A stretch of DNA of 64,000 bases from Bacteroidales bacterium (GCA_024400395.1 JAKSMW010000006.1:1-64000), one strand, 5' to 3'; numbered from the stretch's first letter, positions 34,556-43,314 are shown. Program-made: numbers and translations. Notes: generated by a model from the sequence alone, not told the origin.

Positions 34556-34695
34556 ATTTGAACCTTTTACCAATAGAGGGTGCGGGACATCAAAATCTGA
34601 CAAACTTTTTTTATATTTTTTCATACCGACAATTTTTACCATTTTTTCAATTTGCAAAGAAAATACAATAAACACTACCAAACAAAAAACAATAC

Positions 34696-34721
34696 TTCCA
34701 ATAATTATACAAATTATGGAA
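34696..34721. promoter_or_regulatory. Interrupted palindrome upstream of the HTH gene
   Basis: TTCCA-A-TAATT and AATTATGGAA are complementary arms with one unpaired base and a 5-nt spacer. Position about 140 bp before the regulator start suggests an operator, but the region is AT-rich and chance is possible. Confidence 0.3.
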
Positions 34722-34973
34722 TATTTTTATACATAATATTTCAATTTTCCGAAACTCGTCCGTAAAATGTCATCATTCATTGTCAAATCTTTCCTGTTGG
34801 AAATGCGTGTCATTGCACATTTGAATATTACCATGATAAACATATTAAATAAAGGTGACGATACTTTCAGCAACATCAGCAATAACAAATACAAACCCGC
34901 GATTTTTTTCACGTCTCACAAAAAAATATGATTTCGCGCTGTTTTTTTAAATAACATCATTATGATTATCAGT

Positions 34974-35015
34974 ATGGCAAACCATATTTATGACACGGTA
35001 TTCAAATATCTGTGA
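34974..35015 (+). pseudogene. Possible remnant of a PD-(D/E)XK nuclease-like gene
   Basis: ATG 34974 begins MANHIYDTVFKYL and stops at TGA 35013. This opening is like that of multicopy PD-(D/E)XK nuclease/transposase-like proteins in gut Bacteroidota (YDTVFKYLMED). A second open stretch in another frame follows (NYLEGDTEMG near 35030). No intact gene remains. The rest of the gap 34556-35090 is AT-rich; a 61-codon minus-strand frame (34727-34912) in it is not convincing. Confidence 0.3.
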
Positions 35016-35090
35016 CGCTAAATATAGAAACAATTACCTCGAAGGCGACACCGAGATGGGACGTATAGTGCGGCGGTCTGCAGACTTCTG

Positions 35091-36266
35091 CTACTGCGTA
35101 ACCGAGCGTGTGTGGTTTCTCCACAGATTCTTCCACAGATAATGTTCGCCGACGCCGTATTGTTCGAGCAAGTCGTTGATTTGTTTTACAACAGCGGTTT
35201 TGTCAACGGATGCATTGCTCTTTTTCCCGACAAGGAGGACGTTCTTCGGGGTGTTCTCAATCTCGATGAACTCCATGACATTCGTCTTGTAGCCGCAATA
35301 TTCCATCACCAATGCACGGACGGCATCGGTAATCATGACAGCCTGACGTTCAAGGAAGATGCCAAACCGCGTGATGGCGTCGGTTCTCCCCGACTTCTCC
35401 ATCTCCTGCCGGATTTGCTTGTGACAACACGGGGCGCAGATTATCAGTTTCGCGTTGTTTCGCACACCTATTAATATAGCGTCGTCGGTAGCGGTATTGC
35501 AGGCGTGAAGAGCAATGAGCACATCGAGTTTCCCGGGCTTGTAATCTTCGATGGAATTTTCGACAAACCTGAAATCATTCAAGCCGCATTTTTCGATTAT
35601 ATCATTGATTTTCAATACTAAATCCTGACGGATTTCAACACCCTCCATCACAATCTTTTTGTCGTATTTCGAGGTGAGATATTCATAAAGTGCGAAAGTG
35701 AGATAGCCTTTCCCGGCGCCCATGTCGGCGATGTGGATTTCGTCGTCGAACTTCACGTTTTTCATAACACCGTCAACGATTTCCACGTATTTGCAAATCT
35801 GCTTGAACTTATGTTGCATGTCGGCGAGGACCTTCCCTTCGCGTGTCGTCAATCCGAGCAGGAACCACCACGGCTTCGTCGGGTCAATCAGACGAGCCTT
35901 TTCATGGTCGTGGCTTAAGTTTTGTTCACGCTGCTCCTTCACCGATTTGCAAACCAACGACGGTTTCCCTTTCTTACTGATTAACAACGTTATATCTTCG
36001 GAAATGGTAAAAAGCGACACATTTTGAAAAACTTCAGGGACGAGATCTCTGACCTTTTCCAAAGTCTGCTGAATGTCATAGTTCTTGGTCTCGTCACGGC
36101 GTTCATAACGATACGTAAACTGATACATCTTGTTGTTTTTCAACAATATAGGTTTTACATACACATTACGCAATTCGTTATTTTTATCAACAGGCTTCGA
36201 CAATGTCATCTTCACCATCGAACCGTCTTGAAGCGACGCATTCAGTTTCTCAAAAAAATTTTCCAT
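35091..36266 (-). CDS. SAM-dependent methyltransferase (class I, Methyltransf_32-like)
   Basis: 391 residues from ATG 36266 (MENFFEKLNASLQ); a TTG 21 bp upstream lies within the -7 promoter element and is excluded. An N-terminal domain (about 1-150) precedes a Rossmann methyltransferase with motif I IADMGAGKGYLTFALYEYL near residue 185, an acidic end of strand 2 (MEGVEIRQDL), and ALHACNTATDDAI / CAPCCHKQIRQEM near 260-285. The HACNTATDD and PCCH motifs fit a family of uncharacterised methyltransferases related to eukaryotic MTases of unknown or RNA substrates. Monocistronic, divergent from htpG. Confidence 0.8.
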   Translation of the reverse strand: MENFFEKLNASLQDGSMVKMTLSKPVDKNNELRNVYVKPILLKNNKMYQFTYRYERRDETKNYDIQQTLEKVRDLVPEVFQNVSLFTISEDITLLISKKGKPSLVCKSVKEQREQNLSHDHEKARLIDPTKPWWFLLGLTTREGKVLADMQHKFKQICKYVEIVDGVMKNVKFDDEIHIADMGAGKGYLTFALYEYLTSKYDKKIVMEGVEIRQDLVLKINDIIEKCGLNDFRFVENSIEDYKPGKLDVLIALHACNTATDDAILIGVRNNAKLIICAPCCHKQIRQEMEKSGRTDAITRFGIFLERQAVMITDAVRALVMEYCGYKTNVMEFIEIENTPKNVLLVGKKSNASVDKTAVVKQINDLLEQYGVGEHYLWKNLWRNHTRSVTQ

Positions 36267-36284
36267 TTCCAGAATTTTTACGCG

Positions 36285-36292
36285 CAAAAATA
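36285..36292 (-). promoter_or_regulatory. Promoter -7 element for the methyltransferase gene
   Basis: CAAAAATA reads TATTTTTG on the minus strand, exact TAnnTTTG, 19 bp before ATG 36266. A possible -33 TTTTG lies about 23 bp further upstream. Confidence 0.6.
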
Positions 36293-36335
36293 CGACTTTT
36301 TGTTTTACAAAAAGACAAAATCGGCATCCATTTCA

Positions 36336-36349
36336 CGACAATTTGTCAG
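36336..36349. promoter_or_regulatory. Palindrome upstream of htpG, second copy of the grpE-dnaJ element
   Basis: CGACAATTTGTCAG contains the palindrome GACAA-T-TTGTC. Its reverse complement holds TGACAAATTGTC, identical over 12 bp to the element at 6371-6385 before grpE. It lies 90 bp before the htpG start. No exact TAnnTTTG follows, only AATTTTTG at 36377-36384. Confidence 0.55.
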
Positions 36350-36438
36350 TTGGAAAAAACATGATGTTTTTGGCACAATTTTTGAGTGGTGAAGAACAAA
36401 TTTTCAAAAAAAGAAGTTAAATAATAAAAAAAAATATC

Positions 36439-38340
36439 ATGCAAACAGGTTCAATTGGAGTAAAGACGGAGAACATTTTTCCTGTAATAAAAAAGTTCTT
36501 ATATTCTGAAAATGAGATATTTCTGCGTGAGATAATCAGCAACGCAGTCGATGCCACAAGCAAGTTGAAGACCCTCGCCTCGGCCGGCGAATTCACCGGC
36601 GACCTCGGCGACCTGACGATTCACGTGGAGGTTGACAAGAAGAAAAAGACCATCACCGTGCGCGACAACGGCATCGGCATGACAGAGGAGGAAGTCGATA
36701 AATACATCAACCAGATCGCTTTCTCCGGCGCGACGGAGTTCGTGGAGAAATTCAAGACAAACAGCGAGGCGGAGTCGGCAAACATCATCGGTCACTTCGG
36801 CCTCGGCTTCTACTCGGCGTTCATGGTCTCGTCTAAAGTCTCGCTGATAACCAAGTCATACAAGCAGGCCGCCGACGAGAAAGGCGTCATCTGGGAATGC
36901 GACGGCTCGCCGGAATATACGATGAATCCTATAATGAAAGGCAACCGCGGGACCGACGTAATCCTTTATGTTTCGGACGACTGCGCCGATTTCTTGGAAG
37001 AAAGCAAGATTCGCGAACTGCTGAATAAATACTGCAAATTCATGTCAACGCCAATTCAGTTCGGCACGAAGAAAGTGCAGGAGCCGATTGAAGGCGAGAC
37101 CGACAAGGACGGCAAGCAGAAGACCAAGGAAGTGGAGAAGCCGTGGATCATCAACGAGGTGGCGCCGCTCTGGAAGAAGTCGCCAAGCTCGATCGAAGAC
37201 AAGGAATACGACGATTTCTATCACACTTTGTACCCGATGAACTTCACCGAGCCGCTGTTCCACATCCACCTGAACGTCGATTATCCGTTCAACCTCACGG
37301 GAATCCTTTACTTCCCGAAAATCAGCAACAAATACGAGTTCCAGCGCAACAAGATACAGCTTTACTGCAACGAGGTCTTCGTCACCGATTCGGTTGAAGG
37401 CATCCTGCCCGACTTCCTGAGCCTGCTCCACGGCGTCATCGACTCGCCCGACATCCCGCTGAACGTCAGCCGCTCGTTCTTGCAGAACGACCAGAACGTG
37501 AAGAAGATTTCGGGTTATATCACCAAAAAAGTTGCCGAGAAACTTGAGGAACTCTTCAAGAAAGACCGCGAAGACTACGAGAAAAAATGGGACGACATCA
37601 AGATTTTCATCACCTACGGGATGATCACCGACCCGAAGTTCTTCGAGAGAGCCGAGAAGTTCATGCTTTTCAAAGACACCGACGGAAAGCATTACACCAT
37701 CGAGGAATACAAGAAACTCATCGAGGAGACACAGAAGAACAAAGACGGCAACGTCGTCTATCTGTACGCCACCAACCAGGACGAGCAATACACCAACATC
37801 GAGAACGCCAAGGCCCGCGGCTACAACGTCCTGATGCTCGACGGGATGCTCGACTCGCACTTCATCAGCAACTTCGAGCAGAAATTCGAGCACACCTCCT
37901 TCGCACGCGTTGACTCCAACACCATCGACAAACTCATTGAGAAAGAAGAAGATAAAAAAGAATCGAAGCTCGACGACAAGCAGAAAGAAGACGTAAAGAA
38001 AGCCTTTGAAGACATCATCGACAAGACACACTTCAACGTCGAGTTCAGCACGATGGCCGACGACAGCGCACCTGTGGAGGTCATACAGAACGAGTGGATG
38101 CGCCGTTACAAGGAGATGAACCAGATGGGCGGAATGGCGATGTGGGGCGACATGCCCGACAACTACACGTTGATGCTCAACACCAACAACCCGGCAATCG
38201 CGACATTGCTCGAAAAGAACGAAGACGAACGTAAAGCCGCAATAAGCCAGCTTTACGACCTCGCAAGACTTTCAAAGAACTTATTGAAAGGCAAAGAGTT
38301 AAGTGAATTTATCAAGAGAAACTTTAATAGTATGAAGTAG
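36439..38340 (+). CDS. htpG: Molecular chaperone HtpG (Hsp90)
   Basis: 633 residues, full length for bacterial Hsp90. The N-terminal GHKL ATPase has LREIISNAVDATSKLK (binding Asn/Asp near residue 37), VRDNGIGMTEEEVDKYI and IIGHFGLGFYSAFMV. The middle domain contains the LPDFLSLLHGVIDSPDIPLNVSRSFLQ region with the catalytic Arg, and a C-terminal dimerisation domain follows (about 500-630) after a charged KKE-rich linker. A palindromic element shared with grpE-dnaJ precedes it. It ends at a CACCTCAAA-type repeat before lemA. Confidence 0.95.
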   Translation: MQTGSIGVKTENIFPVIKKFLYSENEIFLREIISNAVDATSKLKTLASAGEFTGDLGDLTIHVEVDKKKKTITVRDNGIGMTEEEVDKYINQIAFSGATEFVEKFKTNSEAESANIIGHFGLGFYSAFMVSSKVSLITKSYKQAADEKGVIWECDGSPEYTMNPIMKGNRGTDVILYVSDDCADFLEESKIRELLNKYCKFMSTPIQFGTKKVQEPIEGETDKDGKQKTKEVEKPWIINEVAPLWKKSPSSIEDKEYDDFYHTLYPMNFTEPLFHIHLNVDYPFNLTGILYFPKISNKYEFQRNKIQLYCNEVFVTDSVEGILPDFLSLLHGVIDSPDIPLNVSRSFLQNDQNVKKISGYITKKVAEKLEELFKKDREDYEKKWDDIKIFITYGMITDPKFFERAEKFMLFKDTDGKHYTIEEYKKLIEETQKNKDGNVVYLYATNQDEQYTNIENAKARGYNVLMLDGMLDSHFISNFEQKFEHTSFARVDSNTIDKLIEKEEDKKESKLDDKQKEDVKKAFEDIIDKTHFNVEFSTMADDSAPVEVIQNEWMRRYKEMNQMGGMAMWGDMPDNYTLMLNTNNPAIATLLEKNEDERKAAISQLYDLARLSKNLLKGKELSEFIKRNFNSMK

Positions 38341-38343
38341 GAA

Positions 38344-38448
38344 TTTGAGGAGATTGAGGAGTTTAAAGGAATATTGGCAACTATATCACCTCAAACTCCT
38401 TAAACACCTCAGACACCTAATTACCTAATCACCTAAAACACCTAAAAA
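38344..38448. repeat. Intergenic GAGGAGTTTAAAGG / CACCTCAAACTCC repeat in two orientations
   Basis: The left half (TTTGAGGAGATTGAGGAG) and the middle (CACCTCAAACTCCTTAAACA) are roughly complementary, and the right part repeats CACCTAA words up to the lemA start. Same family as 17047-17130. Confidence 0.7.
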
Positions 38449-38449
38449 A

Positions 38450-39043
38450 ATGAACAAGAAAAAAATCATTTGGATTGTAGTAATCGTCGTTGCAGTATTG
38501 GCGATCTTCGGATGGTTCAAGAACGGTTACAACAGCATGGTCTCAATGCAGGAAGGCGTTGAGTCACAATGGGCTCAGGTTGAAAATGTCTATCAGCGCA
38601 GAGCCGACCTCATTCCTAACCTCGTGGCCACGGTGAAAGGCTACGCCGAGCACGAGAGCAGCACTTTGACAGATGTCGTCAACGCACGCGCCAAAGCCAC
38701 GGGCATCACTCTCGACCCGACGGACCTTGAGCCGGAAGACATAGCGAGGTTCCAGGCGGCGCAGGACGAGCTGTCAGGCGCGTTGTCACGCCTCCTTGTC
38801 AGCGTCGAGCAATACCCTGACCTCAAGGCGAACCAGAACTTCATGGAGCTTCAGTCGCAGCTTGAAGGGACGGAAAACAGAATCACCGTCGAGCGTCAGA
38901 AGTTCAACGACAAGGCGAAGGAGTACAACCAGCTTGTGAGGTCATTCCCGCGCAACATCATCGCGAACATGTTTGACTTTGAGAAAGTCGGGTATTTCAA
39001 AGCGTCGGCCGGCAGCGAGGTTGCACCAAAAGTGGAGTTCTGA
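38450..39043 (+). CDS. lemA: LemA family membrane protein
   Basis: 197 residues. One N-terminal membrane helix (about 5-25) and a helical domain with the family signature SMQEGVESQWAQVENVYQRRADLIPNLVATVKGYAEHE. LemA proteins are widespread and of unknown function, often paired with TPM-domain proteins, as here. The stop overlaps the start of the next gene by one base (TGATG). Confidence 0.92.
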   Translation: MNKKKIIWIVVIVVAVLAIFGWFKNGYNSMVSMQEGVESQWAQVENVYQRRADLIPNLVATVKGYAEHESSTLTDVVNARAKATGITLDPTDLEPEDIARFQAAQDELSGALSRLLVSVEQYPDLKANQNFMELQSQLEGTENRITVERQKFNDKAKEYNQLVRSFPRNIIANMFDFEKVGYFKASAGSEVAPKVEF

Positions 39044-39489
39044 TGAACGCAAGGACATTTTTCAGCAAAGCGCAGCAACAACAAATCGTTGATGCAATCA
39101 AAACCGCCGAGCTGAACACTAACGGCGAAATCAGAGTGCATGTTGAGAACCATTGCAAAGGTGACATCATGGATCGCAGTGTAATGGTTTTCAACATGTT
39201 GAAAATGAACAAAACCGCCAACCGGAACGGTGTCTTGATTTATCTTGCCGTTGAAGACAAGAAATTCTCCATCATCGGCGACGACGGCATCAACAGGCTG
39301 GTTGAACATGACTTCTGGAACGATGTCAAAGACGAGATGTCAAAACGTTTCCGTGAAGGCGATTTCACCGGCGGAGTAGTGAACGGCATCTTACGTGTCG
39401 GCGAGAAGCTAAAAGTTTTCTTCCCCTATCAAAGCGACGACGTGAACGAGCTGCCGGATGACATTTCTTTCGGAAAGGAGGAGGCGTGA
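39043..39489 (+). CDS. TPM-domain protein, short cytoplasmic form
   Basis: 148 residues containing a TPM domain (LNTNGEIRVHVENHCKGD, GVLIYLAVEDKKFSIIGDDGINR) without signal peptide or membrane helix. It is coupled to lemA by a one-base overlap. Proteins of this fold have been proposed as acid phosphatases or photosystem-repair factors in plants; the bacterial role is unclear. The next gene encodes a second, membrane-bound TPM protein, so the three form one operon. Confidence 0.85.
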   Translation: MNARTFFSKAQQQQIVDAIKTAELNTNGEIRVHVENHCKGDIMDRSVMVFNMLKMNKTANRNGVLIYLAVEDKKFSIIGDDGINRLVEHDFWNDVKDEMSKRFREGDFTGGVVNGILRVGEKLKVFFPYQSDDVNELPDDISFGKEEA

Positions 39490-39491
39490 AC

Positions 39492-39534
39492 GAGTTAAAA
39501 GTGAAAAGTGGAAAGTTAAAAGGGCGCAAAGCGA
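39492..39534 (+). repeat. 43-bp GTTAAAAGT repeat before the second TPM gene
   Basis: The element begins GAGTTAAAAGTGAAAAGTGG and ends GGGCGCAAAGCGA. It is identical in 39 of 43 positions to 43910-43952 inside murB. Here it lies between a stop at 39489 and ATG 39537. Confidence 0.85.
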
Positions 39535-39536
39535 CG

Positions 39537-40337
39537 ATGGTTTTTCTTCGTGGGTTTGCCGCCGCGGTTTTATTTGCAATCTCGTTTTCTGTGTTTGCGC
39601 AGGACATTCCGGCGAGGCCGGTGCCGCCGAGGTTGGTCAACGATTTCGCCGACATATTGAGTGCCAAGCAGGAACAGATTCTTGAAAACAAACTCGTGCG
39701 TTTCAACGACACCACGTCAACGCAGATATGCATTGTCACCATTGACGATTTAGGCGGCACCACCGTCGCCGATTTCGCATATCAGATCGGCGAGAAATGG
39801 GGTGTCGGACACAAGGAGAACAACGGCGCCGTCATCCTCATCAAACCGAAAAAAGGCAACGAATCGGGCGGTGTCACCATACAGACCGGCTACGGACTTG
39901 AGCCTTTCGTGACCGACGCCGTTTCAAAACGCATCATCGAGCAGGTGATGATACCATCTTTCAAGGAAAACGATTATTACACAGCCATCGACAAGGCAAC
40001 ATCAGTCATAATGGGTTTGGTGTCGGGGCAATTCAAAGCGGAAGACATCGGAGACGACGACGACATTGAAGGCATCGTGGTTCTTTTATTCTCGATTTTC
40101 TTCATCGTCGTGCTTTTAAGCATTTTGGGCAAAGGCAACAACGGCGGAACGATGTCGGGCAAAGGCAATGACCACAACATCTGGAAAACGTTGTTCTGGC
40201 TTAGTATTTTGAGCGACAGCAACCGCAACAGTGGATGGGGCGGTTTCAGCGGCGGTTCCGGCGGTTATGGCGGCGGCGGTTTCGGCGGTTTCGGCGGCGG
40301 TCACTTCGGCGGCGGCGGCGCAAGCGGATCATGGTAA
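39537..40337 (+). CDS. TPM-domain membrane protein, YgcG type
   Basis: 266 residues from ATG 39537 (MVFLRGFAAAVLFAISFSVFAQ), a clean signal peptide; a GTG at 39486 would add residues encoded by an intergenic repeat and is rejected. The TPM domain follows (about 28-165: LVNDFADILSAKQEQILENKL, TTSTQICIVTIDDLGG, VTIQTGYGLEPFVTD), then a membrane helix (about 182-202) and a Gly-rich tail (GGGFGGFGGGHFGGGGASGSW). This matches YgcG-type proteins usually encoded with lemA. The Gly-rich end GGGGASGSW is typical. Function unknown. Confidence 0.88.
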   Translation: MVFLRGFAAAVLFAISFSVFAQDIPARPVPPRLVNDFADILSAKQEQILENKLVRFNDTTSTQICIVTIDDLGGTTVADFAYQIGEKWGVGHKENNGAVILIKPKKGNESGGVTIQTGYGLEPFVTDAVSKRIIEQVMIPSFKENDYYTAIDKATSVIMGLVSGQFKAEDIGDDDDIEGIVVLLFSIFFIVVLLSILGKGNNGGTMSGKGNDHNIWKTLFWLSILSDSNRNSGWGGFSGGSGGYGGGGFGGFGGGHFGGGGASGSW

Positions 40338-40340
40338 TAT

Positions 40341-40417
40341 TTTTTCTCGCAGATTTTGCAGATTGCCGCAGATTTAGTATTTTTGCAAAAATTTCCGCGA
40401 AATCTGCGAGACAAAAA
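40341..40417. repeat. Inverted repeat CTCGCAGATTT / AAATCTGCGAG around a promoter
   Basis: Arms at 40346-40356 and 40400-40410 are perfectly complementary over 11 bp, extended by T and A runs outside. The sequence between contains further GCAGATT words and the ftsE promoter. A related fragment (TTTTTCTCGCAGA) occurs near 55890 beside another promoter. Confidence 0.75.
40355..40385 (+). promoter_or_regulatory. Promoter for ftsE (-33 TTTG and -7 TATTTTTG)
   Basis: TTTG at 40355-40358 and TATTTTTG at 40378-40385 with 19 bp between: an exact Bacteroidota promoter, located inside an inverted repeat. ftsE starts 39 bp downstream. Confidence 0.7.
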
Positions 40418-40424
40418 ATATAAT

Positions 40425-41093
40425 ATGGACAGCGTCATTTCAATAAAAAACGGCTCGGTGTTTCAAAACGAAAACCGCGTCCTCAAAGACATAAACCTCG
40501 AAATCGAACGAGGCGAATTTGTGTATCTCATCGGGAAAAGCGGCTCCGGTAAGTCAACGCTGCTCAAGACTTTATACGCCGACCTCCCGGCAAGAGAAGG
40601 CAGCTTCCAAATCGCAGGCTTCAACTTAAATGAGATAAAAAAGAAAGAAATCCCATTCTTGAGAAGAAAAATCGGAATCGTTTTCCAAGACTTCCAACTC
40701 CTTTATGACAGAAATGTCGAACAAAACCTATCATTCGTGCTTAAAGCTACAGGCTGGGAAGACGAAAAATCCATATCAAGACGCATCGATGACGTGCTGC
40801 AACTAATTGGATTACAAGACAAAAAAAACAAAATGCCCTACCGTCTTTCTGGTGGCGAACAACAAGGAGTGGCAATAGCAAGAGCATTGCTCAACAATCC
40901 GGATGTCATTTTGGCAGACGAGCCGACAGGCAACCTCGACCCCGACACGTCAACAGACGTGATGAAACTTCTCATGAAAATCCGCGACCAAAAGACGACA
41001 ATCCTGATGGCGACGCACAACTACAACCTCATCATAAAATATCCGTCAACAGTCATAAACTGCAACAACGGAACCGTGAAATCATCCAAGTAA
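40425..41093 (+). CDS. ftsE: Cell-division ABC ATPase FtsE
   Basis: 222 residues from ATG 40425; the frame continues upstream through the inverted repeat but that part lies in the promoter. Walker A GKSGSGKSTLL, the Q-loop VFQDFQLLYDRNV, signature LSGGEQQGVAIARALLNNP and Walker B VILADEPTGNLDP are those of FtsE, which works with FtsX to activate cell-wall hydrolysis during division. ftsX is not adjacent. The last 12 bp overlap the end of a convergent glycosyltransferase gene. Confidence 0.87.
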   Translation: MDSVISIKNGSVFQNENRVLKDINLEIERGEFVYLIGKSGSGKSTLLKTLYADLPAREGSFQIAGFNLNEIKKKEIPFLRRKIGIVFQDFQLLYDRNVEQNLSFVLKATGWEDEKSISRRIDDVLQLIGLQDKKNKMPYRLSGGEQQGVAIARALLNNPDVILADEPTGNLDPDTSTDVMKLLMKIRDQKTTILMATHNYNLIIKYPSTVINCNNGTVKSSK

Positions 41094-42209
41094 TTCCATG
41101 ATTTTGCCAACGGCATCGGACACATTATAAAAAACGTCCATGCCTCTCTTCCTGATCTCAACCTGTTTTTTGTCAAATGGCTTTGACATCAGGTTGCGTA
41201 CGGCGGTTTTCAAAACGGACGGCGAGTCAGCGACAATACACAATTCATTGATATTCAAGCCATCTATCATCTTTGAATTGACAAGACAAAAACGTCCGTT
41301 GAACAAGGCGTTGAGAAGCTTCAACTTCAAACCCGTGGCCTGTGCCGTCACAAGAATGTTGACATGAGCATTTTGAATCAAACTCTGCATGGCATCGTCA
41401 TCAGGATTCGGAATCAACTCCACATTGGGGTTTTCGGAAGCCAAATCCACAAGATGCTCCGGCGGATTCATGCCTGCGATTTTCAATTTCACATCAAGGT
41501 CATCGAAAACTTTTGTCAACAAAAACTCCGCCGCATTATAATTTTCCGCAACGTCAAGTTTCCCATGATAAAGCACGTAATCGCCTTGACCTTCAACGAC
41601 ATTGACCTTCTCAAAACCATTGAAAGCTGGTATCAGATGCACATTTTTGTAACGATGACTGAAATAGTCAAAATCGTTATTTGAGATTGCAAGAATACCG
41701 GTAGCCTTTTTCAAAACCGGCTCGAACTTTCTCAACTTCGCCGATTCCGTTACGAAAAACAACCTCTTGTAAATATTTTTCTCACTCCTCGCGAGATGTC
41801 GGTAATAATCATGTTCAACATTGTGCGCCCTTACGAAAATCCTCCTTCCTTCAAACGATTTGTCGAGCAGAACGCCGCACGTATGAAGCCCTTCAAGCAG
41901 AATCGGATAATTGTCTTTTTTCAGATTTTGATTCAATTCCATTGATATTCTTGAAGTTACGATATACGGAAGTCTTTGCAGCGACTTTTTGAATGACGTG
42001 TCGCGTTTATAATAATTGACCGAAAAACAGATTTTTTCCAAGACTTCAGAATTGCCGCGGCCATATTCAAAAGTATGAAGATGAACTTTCACGCCGCGTT
42101 CCGACAATGCTTTCAATTTGAAAAACACGTCGATCACGCCGCCGTAATTGGCAGGATACGGCACATCGAAAGAAACGATATGTATATGATTATCAAGCAT
42201 ATCTCGCAT
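41082..42209 (-). CDS. Glycosyltransferase (GT4-like, GT-B fold)
   Basis: 375 residues from ATG 42209 (MRDMLDNHIHIVSFDVPYPANYGG); ATG 42200 is an alternative. The N-terminal PYPANYGGVIDVFFKL, a central RAHNVEHDYYRHLAR and the C-terminal GKLDVAENYNAAEFLL / NPDDDAMQSLIQNAHVNIL pattern fit GT4-like sugar transferases that use nucleotide sugars for surface glycans or lipids. The acidic EX7E end is degenerate. It overlaps the preceding glycosyltransferase by 17 bp, so both are co-translated. Confidence 0.8.
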   Translation of the reverse strand: MRDMLDNHIHIVSFDVPYPANYGGVIDVFFKLKALSERGVKVHLHTFEYGRGNSEVLEKICFSVNYYKRDTSFKKSLQRLPYIVTSRISMELNQNLKKDNYPILLEGLHTCGVLLDKSFEGRRIFVRAHNVEHDYYRHLARSEKNIYKRLFFVTESAKLRKFEPVLKKATGILAISNNDFDYFSHRYKNVHLIPAFNGFEKVNVVEGQGDYVLYHGKLDVAENYNAAEFLLTKVFDDLDVKLKIAGMNPPEHLVDLASENPNVELIPNPDDDAMQSLIQNAHVNILVTAQATGLKLKLLNALFNGRFCLVNSKMIDGLNINELCIVADSPSVLKTAVRNLMSKPFDKKQVEIRKRGMDVFYNVSDAVGKIMELLG

Positions 42210-43314
42210 ATATATCAAGTAGAACTTTTTCCTCGTTCTCCCAACACAGGTCTTTCGTCGCAACAGAGAGATTATTTTTCCACAACGTCAACGATTCTTT
42301 ATCGTTTAACGCATCTCTAATTGTCTTCGCAATCGATTCCGGCTCGTGGTTTTCAATGAAAGTTCCGATGTTATAATTTTCTATAATTCTTTTAATTTCA
42401 ACGAGTTGCGATGCCACAACAGGCACGCCGGCCTGTATGTAATCGAAAAGTTTGTTCGGCAGACTGAATCTGTAATTCAGATTCGTGTCCCTGTCCAAAG
42501 TGAATCCGAGTTCGGCGAGTTGCGTTATCGCCATCATTTTCTGGTACGGCATTCGCGGGAAGAATTTCACGCGGTCTTCCCAATGATTTTGTACGACTTT
42601 CTCTTTCAAAATCGGAAGCACGTCTCCCCCACCGATTATAACCAACTGACAATCATCAAGATAACGCATTGATTCAACCAATTCCTCCGAGCCGCGATGA
42701 ATATTTATCCCTGAACCCTGAAGGACAAGAATGTGTTTTTTTTCATCTAATCCGACTTCAGCATGCGTTGACGGCGACGGAAGCATTTTGCGCATCGGGA
42801 TGTTTCTGATAACATGAACTTTCAGTCCGTATTTCTCATGAAACATATCAGCGATTGATTTACAGACAGTTATCATCTCCGGCAATTTCGGAACAACATA
42901 TTCCTCAATCTTTCGCCAGACTTTTTGAACTTTGGGACGACTTACCAATTCCGGGACTTCCGTAAAATATTCATGACTGTCGTAAATGAGCTTTATACGC
43001 TTCAGCCTTGAGATCCAGAAATTAGGAAGCAATGTATCTAAATCATTGGAAAGCAAACAATTAGCACGATGAAACATCAGAAAAAGAAACAACCTCGTAT
43101 TGTATTCCGCATAAAACAACGGACCTTTTTCAAAAAGCAACTTCATTCGATGCGATTTATACGGACGTTCATCCATCGGCGGTGATTTCCGTTGACGACG
43201 ACCGACAAGAAGCACCTCAAAACCAGCTTTTTGTAATGTCAGGCACGACTTGTTGACACGCTGGTCAGTTACTAAGTCATTGATTACCGATACTATAACG
43301 CGTTTCTTACCCAT
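42193..43314 (-). CDS. Glycosyltransferase (GT4 family)
   Basis: 373 residues. It begins MGKKRVIVSVINDLVTDQRVNKSCLTLQKAGFEVLLVGRR, has YDSHEYFTEVPEL in the N-terminal domain and LPNKLFDYIQAGVPVVASQLVEIKRIIENYNIG in the C-terminal nucleotide-sugar domain, the GT4 pattern with E-x7-E (positions in LVEIKRIIE). It is the first gene of a two-gene operon, divergent from murB. Acceptor and sugar unknown; surface polysaccharide or lipid glycosylation likely. Confidence 0.87.
   Translation of the reverse strand: MGKKRVIVSVINDLVTDQRVNKSCLTLQKAGFEVLLVGRRQRKSPPMDERPYKSHRMKLLFEKGPLFYAEYNTRLFLFLMFHRANCLLSNDLDTLLPNFWISRLKRIKLIYDSHEYFTEVPELVSRPKVQKVWRKIEEYVVPKLPEMITVCKSIADMFHEKYGLKVHVIRNIPMRKMLPSPSTHAEVGLDEKKHILVLQGSGINIHRGSEELVESMRYLDDCQLVIIGGGDVLPILKEKVVQNHWEDRVKFFPRMPYQKMMAITQLAELGFTLDRDTNLNYRFSLPNKLFDYIQAGVPVVASQLVEIKRIIENYNIGTFIENHEPESIAKTIRDALNDKESLTLWKNNLSVATKDLCWENEEKVLLDIYARYA

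Noticed and set aside
34727..34912. 61-codon minus-strand frame starting MKKIAGLYLLLLMLLK
   Set aside because: The start looks like a signal peptide, but the rest is AT-rich with no conserved pattern, and no promoter or neighbour supports it.
37045..38031. 328-codon minus-strand frame
   Set aside because: Shadow of htpG; no recognisable protein pattern.
39486..39536. Upstream GTG start for the second TPM gene
   Set aside because: The added residues come from an intergenic repeat and would bury the signal peptide that begins at ATG 39537.
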